Positions 46,796 through 58,607 of a stretch of DNA of 64,000 nt are shown here, piece after piece (the stretch's first letter is position 1; every line of letters begins with the position of its first letter). The notes under the pieces were generated by a model. The model worked only from the letters and a program-made list of their open reading frames with translations. It was not told the DNA's origin and searched no databases. The position numbers and the translations under genes were made by a program. This DNA comes from Pieris napi (Eukaryota; Arthropoda; Insecta; Lepidoptera; Pieridae), in contig NC_062238.1 in assembly GCF_905475465.1 (NCBI RefSeq), positions 166,501-230,500 on the forward strand, in the 5' to 3' direction.

Positions 46796-46987
46796 ACAAA
46801 TTAGCTTGTCCCCTTTGAATTCATTCAAGCATTTTTTTATTTGCTTTAATTTCAGTTCAATGAAAGAGAGGGAGTGGAGACTATGTAATTCATATTATGT
46901 AGACTGTGGAGAGGTGTCTACATATTTTTTGGCCTAAAGGTCTAGATACATACATAAAAATATGATACACATTTATTTTATATACCC

Positions 46988-47603
46988 CGTAGATAGAGTA
47001 TAGAACTAGATGAGTTTCTAAAATGACAATAATAACTAAAGAGAGAAGGCATTAACGTGAAATACTTAAGTGCGAGCGAAACAAAGTATCAGTTTTTCTG
47101 TCTCTATTTGCGTATCGGGTTTTATTTGTTTACCACCGAGCCCGTGGTGGTTGTTTGGTTTAAACAAGTTTTCACCGCTTACTGATAAATCTGTGAAACC
47201 CAAGTCAAACCCATATTTTAAGACTTTATCCTTATAAGAGGTGTATTTAAAGTGTCAGTCATGGTGAATTGTTGCATAATTGGCTGTAAAAGCTATAGTG
47301 AACGTAAAGAACCAAACATAACCTTTCATCGGTAAGTAGCTTATTTTGTCACAACTCAGTAACTTTGTTCAAGAATTATTCATTCGAATGTGTATTTTGG
47401 TCAATAATAAGCAGTCTTCAATGAAAAAATAAAAAAAAACTGTAAATACGATATATGTCAATTATTTGCTCTCACACGTTGTACGCTGATGCCTGGTCTA
47501 TACCAAAGTCCATCTACGATATACCCGTTTCAAATGTGTCAAGCAAATGTAATTTTTTTTAATATTATGCGTAGACGGACTATGGTACTATACTCTATCT
47601 ACG
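46988..47603 (+). mobile_element. Candidate DNA element: THAP exon flanked by 16-base perfect inverted repeats
   Basis: CGTAGATAGAGTATAG (46988-47003) is exactly inverted at 47588-47603. The 0.6 kb between them holds a THAP-type first exon (47261-47331). THAP domains are the DNA-binding part of P-element-type transposases as well as of host factors. I could not read a target duplication or the full P-element end structure, so the element call is tentative. Confidence 0.4.
47261..47331 (+). pseudogene. Orphan THAP-domain first exon
   Basis: ATG 47261 gives MVNCCIIGCKSYSERKEPNI and then TFHR, followed by a consensus donor GTAAGT. This matches the start of THAP zinc-coordinating domains (C-x3-C pair, then FHRFP), including the usual intron position after FHR. 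The exon that should supply FP, the AVPTIF-type end and the C-x2-H pair is not found before the next gene. It is therefore a remnant or the first exon of a deleted or transposon-borne gene. A TATAAG-like box lies about 30 bases upstream. Confidence 0.5.
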
Positions 47604-47718
47604 ATATTATGGAATAGTTTTATGTCATGTCAATAGTTTCAGAAATGTCAAGTCTTCACCCTCAAAAATGATTTATGTCATTGTCAAATTTTCAGTCCAA
47701 ACATTTTAATATTTTTAA

Positions 47719-48498
47719 CAGTGATGCCAACTTGGGGGTTTTCCCCCCAAATTTAGGGGTAATCAAGATATCAAGGGGGTTTTTAGGGGGTACATTTATT
47801 TAGAGGAATCTTAGGGGGTACTTTATTCAAGAATTTTTTTATCTACAAACACACGATTCTATACAATTTATAAACTCCAGCTTAAATATCGAAAAAGAAT
47901 AATTTCATATGTCAAATTTGTTTCTTCTGACCGTATGTTCAAATCATTTAACGTCAATATGTACAATTTCAAATATCAGCAACAGCAAAACGCAGTGCTA
48001 TGTCCAGGCCGATGCCTTCGACCGTCGACGAAATATTAGAAGCTTATCCCAATGACATTTAAAAATAATGTAATAGAAGGAAATAAAGGAAACATTGAAG
48101 CAATTCGTTTTTATTTTAATTCTGTCTCGTTTAACTGTAACAGAACAGATAAAAAAGAAAGTAGAAAAAGCTTTAAAAAAAACAATGACGAAAATGCAAA
48201 AAATTGTCTGCCAAGAAACGTTAAAAAAAACTGAATTCGAACAAATAAAAAATAAGAAACGTTTCATCTCATTGTTATTATCATTAATATTATTCGGTCA
48301 TTGATTAACATATATAAATATGTACACATCATCACAGTACAACAGCTATTTTTTACTACTTTAACGTATTTTTAATTCATATTTGAAATTACCTATCAAA
48401 CCAAGTGTACAACAAAATCATTAGGGGTTTTTGATCGACATTTAGGGGTATTTGAAGTTGGTCGTAGGGGGAACATTTTGTAGGAGTTGGCATCCCTG
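47719..48498. mobile_element. hAT-like non-autonomous element with 8-base target-site duplication
   Basis: The termini are CAGTGATGCCAACT and, inverted, CAGGGATGCCAACT. The flanks are ATTTTTAA (47711-47718) and ATTTTTAG (48499-48506), an 8-base duplication with one mismatch. CAG-starting TIRs and 8-base duplications are hAT hallmarks. Sub-terminal runs of TTAGGGGG/TAGGGGTA repeat at both ends. Interior short open frames (47998-48304) show no transposase motif. A truncated sibling lies at 39805. Confidence 0.75.
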
Positions 48499-48572
48499 AT
48501 TTTTAGTTGTGGATTGTGTTTACTGTTTGTGTGCAAGTGTCACCTGTGACCTGAGGGTTTTGGGCCGGAGAA

Positions 48573-51500
48573 ATGTCTTCTGCCGATGATAATATAAAAA
48601 TTCGAGCTGTTGTTTTAGGAGGTAATTTAGCTTATTCTAAACACCCTATTCCATAAAGATAAATTGAATACAAGTTTAATTAAGAAAAGTTATATTTTTT
48701 TTTGTAATTTTGGTCTTAAGTTTTTGAATCAGTAACGGTCTCGCGGTTAGTCATCGGGTGACCTAAGTTTTGCAGTGTTTTTGTAAAGTGAATGTTTTAA
48801 TAGGGTGCGGCTTTATTGGCCGCAATTTGGTGGAGTACCTCATAAATAATGACCTTGTCACGGTGCTACGAGTGGTGGACAAGACTCCGCCGCAACTTGC
48901 TTTCCTCAATCCCTCTCACACAAAATGTTTTGAAGATCCTCGTGTCGAATATAAGAGTGCTAATTTAATAAATCCCGGTGAGTATTTCACATTATACTCG
49001 TTCAATATGCCTATCATTTAACATTCTTACTTAAAATGCTCTATTTAAATTATACGCGTGTCAAAAAGTTTTCTTTTAGATTTAGCGCGTTGTAATACGA
49101 TTAAAGGTATCTCATTTCAGCTTACTTATATAAATAACTTTTGTGTCTAGACATCTGCGCTTATATCAATTTTTCAAATGTAAGTGCTATTTCAGTTTAG
49201 TAAGGTGTAAAAATGTATATTTTATAAAACAAGTGTCATTGGCATGAGTGATAACAGCTTATCACTATGATTCACAGCCGAATAAATATTAATAAACCAA
49301 ATTATATATTACTTATTGCTACTTGTTTACTAAAAGAACCATATTAAAAAAAAATATATATATATAAATATTGAAAATACTGCTATGCCACCAAACAAAC
49401 ATTTTGTACAGTTTTATAATATATTATTAATGTTCTAAAGATTGTAATAAATATCCAGTACTTCTTTAATTGATTACTGAAGTGAATACTTATTGAAGTT
49501 ACTTTGAACACCCAATTGAATTATTTGCATGAATGAACAAGGGGCTATGAGAAAAATCAATACATCCCTAAACTGAGGGGATTGTTCCCTCAGCCATGTG
49601 AGTAAGAATTATTTATGCCCTATAAACTTGCTGTTTTTTCTGTACATAAATGGATTAAATAAAAGTTACTAATCTCATACGCCAATATCTATGCTAACAC
49701 TACATATAGATATTAATTCAATCCTGCCAGTGTAAGTTTCATTTCCTTCCTTTGAAGCCTTATAAGGCTTATTTAAGATATTTTATTATTTAAATTGGGA
49801 AAGCCTTGGATTATAATTTTGAGTAGTAAAGGCAAGCAGAGTGGTCTACTCTTTAACTCTATTGATTACCCAAAATGAAGTAGTAAATGATAACAAACAG
49901 GAAATAAATGTTATCAACACAATTTAATTTTAGAAAAGTTTGAAAGTAAAATGTACAATGAGAAATATATATATAGTAAGTATAGTGTATCGTGTTCACA
50001 CCATGGAAATTAAATTATTTTTCTACAATATGTAATTTGCACGGTCATTGCTGTAAACTAAAAATAAAATAAATAAAACAAGGTCTGTTTGAATTTGAAT
50101 TAAACATTTTTTTTAAACAAGGTTATTAAAATCTAAAATCATTATTGCTTACGTGAACATAAATTATTGTCCTTAACTACTACAGCCAATATTATGAAAA
50201 ACCAAATCTTTTGGCAATAATGACATTGCTAATTAATTGGTTGGCCTATCAAATTCTAATCAACGCTGTATGTATGCACATGCCATTAAATTACTTTTAA
50301 TTTTATTCCTTAAGCACTTCCATTAGTCAACAAACAATAGGTGCTAGACAATATGGCTACATAAGTTATTGAATTGTGTGAACCTAAAACAATGCCTATT
50401 CACATTATCTGCTCCTACTGCCATTTGCCATATTAACAAGGCAAGTAAATAAATATAGAATATTTAAATGTGTTTATGACATATTGTATACACGCATTCC
50501 ATTACAGATCTGCCTCAATATCACTTTAATTAATAAATGCCAGAATAATTTTTCTTCTATAATGCTGTTACATTCTTAAACTGAAAGTGATATGACAATA
50601 TTTTTACTAAGATTTTCTTATTTATTAATTAATTAAATAATTATCAATTGTTTAGTTAAGCAGAAATGTATAAGGCAAATTTATGCTCAATTTTGAATAT
50701 AAGTTTTTATCATTATAATTGATATATTATCTGTTTTGTGATGCAGCATCATGCGCGTCAGCTCTAGAACCGGATGGGGGCCAATGGGATCTGGTGGTAA
50801 ACTGTGCAGGTGAAACAAGGGTTGAAAAGACTGAAGCAGTCTACTCGGAAGGTATATTCACCCTCAGTGTCAACGTTGCCAAGCAGTGTGCGAAAGTGAA
50901 AGTTAACCGCCTTATTGAAATATCTAGTGGACAAATGTACAGCAGTGATAAGGTTAGTGGATGTAAAGATATATATGTTAGGAAAATGTGAAGACCATAA
51001 ATAGTTTTACAATTAGAAAAATAAATGATTAAAGAATAATGGAGAATTTGAAACACATCACAATTGTACTAGCATATAATTCAATCTAGTCTGGCCTATA
51101 AGACATGGTGGAAATAGGTATTAGCCGCATGTCAATATACTGCTATTATTGGTTAGGTTTTCCTTCCTTTAGCTGAGTCATCAAGCTCTATGCAACATCC
51201 AATGCATACAAAATAAGCAAATGGTAAAACATGAAAATAAAGAATAGCTTTTATATAACATTTATTATTAATTTATTTATATAACACTTAGGAATTTTAA
51301 TTACAACAATTTCAGCCCCACAAGGAAGACGGCCCTGTGGATCCATGGACAGTCGAAGGACGAATGAAGAGCAAAGTTGAGCAGGAATTAAAGAAATTGG
51401 AGAGCGAACTCAACTACACTATCCTAAGACCTGCTATTGTCTATGGCGTAGGAGATAGGCGGAGTCTCAGTAAGAGTTTCCCCATATTATGACTAAGGCT

Positions 51501-52293
51501 CTTGTTTGCTTTTATTTTATTTAAGGTAAATAGCCTCTAGTTCACTCCTTATCACTACAGATGTTTCTATAATTTCCAGCACCCCGTCTATTATACGGTG
51601 GAATCTACAAACACCTAGGTGAAACGATGAAGCTTCTTTGGACGGCTGATCTCAAAATGAACACCGTTCACGTCCGAGACCTCTGTCGGGCAATATGGAA
51701 ATTGTCCAGCTCGCCCGAAGCCCAGGGGCAAACGTACAACGTGGTGGACGAAGCCAACAGCTCCCAGGGCAGATTGGCGGAGATGGTCGCCGAGATATTC
51801 AAGATAAATCATGATTATTACGGAAAGGCCATATCTTCACTGGCCAAGGTGAGCTTCGATGATTATCTCTCCATGAAATGTCTCCGAGGAACGGCTCTTA
51901 AAGGCTGAGGCGTCTTTTCAGAACGACATCGCCTCGGTGGCGGAAGAGGCCAACGTGAAGCATCTGACCGCGTGGGCCGAGATCTGCCGAAAGTACAACC
52001 TGGAGCACTCCCCCTTGGAGCCGTTCGCCAGCACCGAGCTGCTGCTCAACAAGCAGCTGTGTCTCGACGGCTCCAAGCTTCGGGACCTGCTCCCGCTGGA
52101 AGCGCCCGAGCCCACGGTCGACCGACTGCTGGAGGTGACCAGACTCTTTTTATTCTTCTGTGTGTGCGTGCGTGTGTGTCGCCAATCGCCATAGAGACAT
52201 CAAGACAAAATGTATTATTTTATCGATAAAATGTTGCAGGTGTTGCAGGACTACGCTTCCATGAACCTGTTCCCGAAGGAGCTGCTCGTATGA
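48573..52293 (+). CDS. Atypical extended short-chain dehydrogenase/epimerase-like protein, 7 exons
   Basis: NAD-dependent epimerase/dehydratase fold. Exons: 48573-48621, 48804-48977, 50747-50952, 51316-51469, 51580-51848, 51922-52134 and 52240-52293. All junctions are GT/AG, phases match, and the total is 1119 nt (372 aa). The Rossmann dinucleotide motif GGCGFIGRNL (GxxGxxG) begins at about residue 16. VVNCAGETR, IEISSGQMY, LRPAIVYGVGDRRSL, NTVHVRDLCRAIW and TYNVVDEANSSQG follow in the order expected for extended SDRs. At the YxxxK position the sequence is RMKSKVEQEL, where typical members read Y-x-K-S-K. The catalytic Tyr is therefore Arg while the Lys is kept. The enzyme may be inactive or use another mechanism; the substrate is unknown. 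There is no signal peptide or membrane segment, so it is probably cytosolic. Intron 2 (1.77 kb) holds nothing recognisable. Confidence 0.88.
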
Positions 52294-52634
52294 CCGCGAG
52301 GTGTCGAGACCCGCGTTTCTGCGCTACCGTGCTGTCTGTCGAAGTATCGGTAGCGTCGAAGCTGCTTTTGAGACGTATTTTTCGAAATTCTTAAATGACC
52401 ATTTGGATGCTGTGATAGTTTGACATTTAAAGACATAGTTTATAGATTTTATTGATGAAGACTGGAGAGGCCGATCGCATTGTTCACTTTACTAAGTGGC
52501 TGAACGCAATTCCATCCGGAGTCATTTTTAGACATTTTAAGAGATTTTAAAATTGCCTTTTCCCGAGTGTACTTAGCGCTGTGTACTTATTCGCAATTGT
52601 TCAGTGATTGTTCGTATTTCTAAATACCCCTATA

Positions 52635-53492
52635 GTACGGGAGGTAGCAACGTTTTCGAGAAAGAATTTCAGGTCAGCTGATTTTGTGATATGTCTTCCT
52701 TCTTGCACTTCCGGTTAGAGTCTGGGCAATCTGGCTGGCGGTAGCGGTTGCGTTCATTAGTGCGCATCCTATCTGTCCAGGTAATAATCCTGGATTTTAA
52801 AAGCATTTTAAGAAGCGTAATTTTTAATTTTTCGTTTTTAAATACGTCTACCTGACATACTTTTTTTATTGCCAGACATTTTTCACGTTGCTAACAATTC
52901 TAAAATGCTTTGAAATTTTTATAAAAATAAAACTTAAAATCGCGTCTGGCACATAGTTAGCAACGTGAAAAATGTCTGGCAATAAAAAAAGTATGTCAGG
53001 TAGACGTATTTAAAAAGGAAAAATCAAAAATTACGCTTCTTAAAATGCAATGCTTCATCATACTGCAAAACTTTATCATTTTAATTCAAGACTTAACAAC
53101 CGAATTAATGTCTGGCAAATTCATTTTCAGTTTTTCTTATATTTAAATAACATAATATTAAAATTACAGACATTCTAAAATGCTTTGAAATTTTTATAAA
53201 AATAAAACTTAAAATCGCGTCTGGCACATAGTTAGCAACGTGAAAAATGTCTGGCAATAAAAAAAGTATGTCAGGTAGACGTATTTAAAAACGAAAAATT
53301 AAAAATTACGCTTCTTAAAATGCTTTTAAAATCCAGGATTTTTACCTGGACAGATAGGATGCGCACTAATGAACGCAACCACTACCGCCAGCCAGATTGC
53401 CCAGACTCTAACCGGAAGTGCAAGAAGGAAGACATATCACAAAATCAGCTGACCTAAAATTCTTTTTTTTCAAACGTTGCTACCTCCCGTAC
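52635..53492. mobile_element. Foldback TIR element of 858 bases with internal direct duplication and TA target site
   Basis: The ends are GTACGGGAGGTAGCAACG and its inverse, flanked by TA on both sides (52633-52634 and 53493-53494). The outer arms (about 280 bases) are nearly perfect inverted copies, including GCATCCTATCTGTCCAGGTA and its inverse. A block of about 150 bases (52899-53045, TCTAAAATGCTTTGAAATTT onward) is repeated directly at 53173-53320. No coding sequence. It lies in the 3' UTR or 3' flank of the SDR gene. The TA duplication fits Tc1/mariner-type mobilisation. Confidence 0.8.
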
Positions 53493-53938
53493 TACTAGAT
53501 GAGATCTTATAGATTTACCTTTAATTTTAAGCTTTTGTGTATTTTTCGCCCAACTCGTATGATTATGAAAAAATGCTTGTTATTTTAATTACCTTTGGTA
53601 AATTTATGAAACGAAGTTTCTTCCGTTTTACTTTTCGTTGTAAGAGTTTCTAGGTGTGACATTTTTTGCGCAATAAAAATTTAGTCATTTATATGTTTTT
53701 TTTATCTAAACTCCCTGCAATTTCGCTCACATCATTGATTAATTTGGAGGAAGCACAGGTGTACTGTTCCTCTGACCTAAATCGTCGACCGGTCCAGACC
53801 ATTCAGAAAATGACGTAATTGCACTGAAGATGTCGCTATAATCTAACTAAAATAGTTTTCTATCTCTGTTAGTAGAACTTTCATCTCTGATAATGTAAAG
53901 TTAATGAGTAAATAATGACAAATAGTTTGAATAAAATT

Positions 53939-56900
53939 TTATCGACTGTAACGGTTTCCACCTGGAGAGTTATCTGCCGGTAACCATATCGCTATCAGTA
54001 ATCCACCTGCAATATAACAAAAAAACGCTTTCGTTGACCAGTCCAGGTTTAGAAATTGTTCAGTTTTGGCGAATTAGTGGGGCAAGGGAGCACTACTATT
54101 TTTAAAGTAAAAATATTTTTGATTCCAAACTTGGTTCAACTACCAAAGTGCATCACTCGAGCATGAATTACTATGGCTCCCGCGGTGGAAACTTCTTATT
54201 ATCACGTCTATGATGAATTAATTAGAACAATTCAAAATAAAATTTCGCATAATTATTTGATTATCACTACTTGAGATAGACATCTCATCTTTTTATTTTA
54301 ATAATGTCCGCGAGTACTGAATATTTTTAACTTCAAGGCAGACTGGCGAAAGCCTACTATTTAACCAGGATTAAACTACGTGAGGCATCTTATTGTCCTA
54401 TACACACTTGTAATGAGAGCGATGTATCCTCCAATCATTGGTCTGCAGTGGTCAGACAACAACGTGGCGATTAGCTGAACGCTGAAGAACCCAAAGCCTC
54501 TGGCCACAACCACAGACAAGCATGTCGCCATTCCTCTATAAAAAAATTATGATCCTTTAATATTTCAATAAGAGTTAAAAACCATGTTGCGAATTCCCTA
54601 GGACCCTGCATTAGATTTGAATGATTTAAATTATAAGAAGTGGCATTAGAACCCATGACCTCAGAATTCTGTAGTTATTAGAATATTCAGAATTAGTAGA
54701 TGTAAAATTTACCTTAATTGTGTCGGATTTAATTCCACTAAATACGTATTTACATTTCCCAATATTAAAGCCACATAAAGAAATATGAAGAACAGTCCAA
54801 TGCTGGCTATCGATGGCTTCACGAAGAGAAGCAATACACCGGCTACGATTGCGATAATAAAGACTAATAACGTTGTCCTTTTTTTACCCAGTGGCCCGAC
54901 TATGAATGTGAGGAGTATATTTAGCGTCCCCGACATGCCCGAATAGCACATGACCGCATATAATGTCATAGGTTGAATCGTGGTACTACAATCAGTGGTC
55001 TGAAACAAGTATAAAAGTCATTTTAATTTAAAGAAGAACTGTGCTTCGATACAATAAAGCTACGCCGTAGTGGTGGGAAGGTAATACAGATTACTGACCT
55101 AATGTAGCCGCTACGGAGTCGTAGCGAACGTCAGCCGCGTCTATGTCCAACACTTGTTACGTACAGTCCAAAGTACGTAGCAATTACGGGCTTTGACTAT
55201 TGCCCTTGGACACTTCGAGATAATTTGTATAGACTAATATAGCAATTTATTATATATTGAATACTTTATTTTGATTTCATTTAAGTTTTAATGGATCTTC
55301 CATAAAGACCTTCTTTTCTTTAAATTTAAATAAACAAATAGTAGCTATTAACTCAACTGTCAAATTTCGGAAGTTTTAGTTCAGAGCTGGCTATTTTATG
55401 GAAACTTTGTTCTTACAGTTTATCATAAGTGATTGTATATATATTGAAGATCCTACGAGATCCTATGAGATCGATACCTTAATTTCATTATTATTAAATA
55501 ATTCTTTGTTAAACAAAACTACTCTGCTTAATCTGATTTCAATTAATGTGGTAAATTTAAGTTATATAAGAAATAGGTAGGAAACATAGGAGTCAGGTGA
55601 TGCTGAAGTATGAACATACCAAATTATTTTGAGATGCAGCTTTACTGGCCACTTCACAAAAAGTTTTTCCATTGTTATCTTCTCCATTAAAATATGCGTT
55701 TGTCATTGTTGGTACCCACATTGTGTAGCCAGTCGATCTGATACAACAATTAATAGTTAATAGTTATGTTACGTTATTATTTTTATCACTTGCCTTTTAA
55801 TTTAATAAACAAAATAATCTTATAGCAAATATAACTTACGTCATGTATGCACATAGTAACATATAGTAAAGTATCAGAGAGTTTTTTAAAAGCGGTGGTT
55901 TGAAGAGAGGTGCCGTTTGATTCCAAATTTTTTTCCAAACTGAATTTCCAGAATATGTAGTGATGGTTTCCTTAAGGTGTACTGATGATATCTTCAAGAA
56001 AAATAACAATAAGGCACTTGCTTGAATGATATAAATTACTTACGGGTGTTGAAACTCACTTTGAATTCACTCGATCCCTTATTCCATTTATGTATAGTTT
56101 TCAACACATCGATCGCGTCCTTTTCGTGATCCTTACTAAGTAGGAATTTAGGACTCTCTCGCACCAACATAATACCAATAGTCCCAAATATCCCTGGGAA
56201 TGTTATTAGCTGGAGGAGGAGTCGCCAAGGTCGGTAGTTCAGGTTGATCAAGGGCATACTAATGCTGAAGGTAAGCTGAAGAATGGGAAGTGCGACAACT
56301 AAAACAGGTATTCATTAAATGTTAATTTTTTTTTCTCCCGGGTTAGTTAAATATTTTGACGCATCATAAAAAAAAACTGTTATATGCTCCGATTTAGTAA
56401 TGGGATGGATTATGCTCTTAATACAGTCAAAGCCGCGCATGTTCACGTCTATACTATAATCTACTATCGTTTAAACAATAACATATTGATCTATTGTGTA
56501 TCCTACATAATATTTACAAGTAAGTAAGATGTAGGTATGACAGGTATGTGATGCAAAATATCGCGTATTATATCATAATGTATCTAATATGATCTATTTA
56601 GAAAACATATAATTCACTAAGATGCAGTATGTGCAGAAGATGTGTAAATAGAATATACGTAATACTTATAATATATTATTAACATAATTAACTCACTACT
56701 TATAATAAGCTGAACAAACATAGTAGCACTGGCCATAAGGAACATAAATTTGCTCCTGTAAGCAGACGGAACACTTTCTCCTAGAAGTACGAATGCTGCA
56801 GCATTCGCTGATGATGAACTTTAAAACGTAAAGCACACAGTTTTAGTTGAGTACTGATTGGACGTGAGAGCGCAAATGCTTGCAAATACTTACAAACAAG

Positions 56901-57562
56901 CTGACATAAGTTTGAGTACTGCCAATGAAGTGTACGTCGGCGTCATACTAGCTACTAAACTCCAAATAATGCTCACCGGCATGGCCAATAACAATGTCTT
57001 CTGACGTCCGATCGTGTCGGTACTTAGACCCCAGACATATGAAGAAATCATGACTCCTAAGTGAGGATAATGTATTGTAATGACCACTATAACTTGATAT
57101 CTATATTAAAAAGTACGATGAAAACCTAGGCGCAATATCATGCACTATAGATATATGTAGATACTTATGTTACATATATATCTTACCAATCAATGGTATC
57201 GCGGAGAGAAGTCCCTGTTGCGTCGTCGATAATCCCATATCACAAGCCACGTCTGGTAACACAATGGAGAAACCAAATATGTCTATGTACATGGCCAAAA
57301 TCAACAGGCAACAAGCAATTAGTAGACAAATATTATATTTACCGAAACCTGAAATAAAAATTGAATTGTCCAAATTGCAATAGGCAATCTCTATGACGAA
57401 GACGCGATTTATGCGTATAGGTAAAGATTTAGCACTAATTTGAGATTCGATGTGGTCTTAAATTTATTAACGAGTTCTTATTTGTTGACATTTATTTTTA
57501 TTCTTACCAGTTTTATTTATGGCTTCCTCAAAATCTAGCCTTTCGCCTGTAATATCGTCCAT
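53939..57562 (-). CDS. SV2-like major facilitator transporter, complete, 10 exons (tandem copy 1)
   Basis: Membrane transporter of the SV2/organic-ion MFS group; substrate unknown. Exons in transcript order: 57508-57562, 57187-57348, 56894-57056, 56700-56818, 56060-56298, 55840-55991, 55620-55737, 54713-54999, 54408-54535 and 53939-54006. All junctions are GT/AG, phases match, and the total is 1491 nt (496 aa), a normal MFS length. It begins MDDITGERLDFEEAINKTGF, the acidic start of the insect SV2-like family. The MFS signature between TM2 and TM3 is GLSTDTIGRQK. YRPWRLLLQ and VRESPKFLLSK precede the central loop. VGPLGKKRTTLL lies in the second half. TM-rich stretches fit about 12 helices. 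The extracellular loop before TM7-8 carries the family motif STGYTMWVPT. It is the downstream member of a tandem pair with the gene at 58608-62798. Confidence 0.9.
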
Positions 57563-58607
57563 GGCTACTCGCTTCAGACAACTTGTTCACTATTCTTAAC
57601 CCGCACTGAATAGTTGTGATGTAAATATTAATAATATAGAATTCATGACAAAGGTTATACTAATATATTATATGTAGTACTAAAGATTGTTATGATCATA
57701 GAATAACGTTTCTACAGAGTCGCACTAAACCTACACTAATATTAGCTAGCTAGCTGAAAAGTTTATTCTGTTGAATTTACCTAAAACCTTTTGGTTTTGG
57801 ATGGTCCATCAGGGAAGGTTACACCGCTATCGGCTATATAACATCCGAAATTACGCCGGGCTCAGGTAGTTGTTATAAACTAAGTACAAACATCGTTCTC
57901 GTAGCAGCTACCCGCTACTAAAAAAGTGATTTAAATTGTAGGTATAAGTATTGTGTATTATTGAGACCTTGCTTTGCCAGAAGACATGCTCTGCGGTGAT
58001 CATGAAACTGCGAGGAGCTGGACTCTTTCTAAAAATAACCAGTAATACTTCTTATTACGTTTTCTAACACAACTCCATTTTTGTGCTATTCTGGTAAGTG
58101 CTCTGCTACGTTCACGGATACCTCGTGGTAATATCTTTCGTTCCACTCTTAATAAATTATTGATTATTCACTACAATGTATTAATTTACGGTAACATATA
58201 ATTAGAAAATTAACTATATATAAATGAGTGATTTATGAATTTGTATCGAATTCTTGCAACAAAAAAACGTCTTATTTCGGAAAGTGAGAGCAAAAGTTTG
58301 ATTTTCATATCACAATTTAGAAAAATTGTGTCGAGATGGAAGGAAGCTATATATGCATGTAAATTGGTTATACATTTCAGTTGAAAATGGCAATTCTTTA
58401 AATTCAATAGTGTAAATTACGAATTCACAAATATTTGATATTAATCTTTGATTGCAAATTTTAAGTGGTCACTTCACGTCATAAGTGCAGTGGTGTTTAT
58501 CGAAATCAAGGTAATGGTAATTACTAAATTGGGAAAATCGTCTATCGATTCAGTCTACATTTTTATATATTATTTCTGAATAAAATGGCGGAGTCACTTT
58601 GGATACT
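57563..58607. other. Intergenic spacer between tandem transporters
   Basis: About 1 kb of AT-rich DNA holding the promoter of transporter copy 1 and the 3' flank of copy 2. A short TAGC tandem (near 57744) is present. No open frame above 65 codons, no repeat family and no RNA gene was recognised. Confidence 0.5.

Noticed and set aside
47998..48304. Lysine-rich open frames inside the hAT-like element
   Set aside because: They are AT-rich low complexity in two overlapping frames, with no transposase motif.
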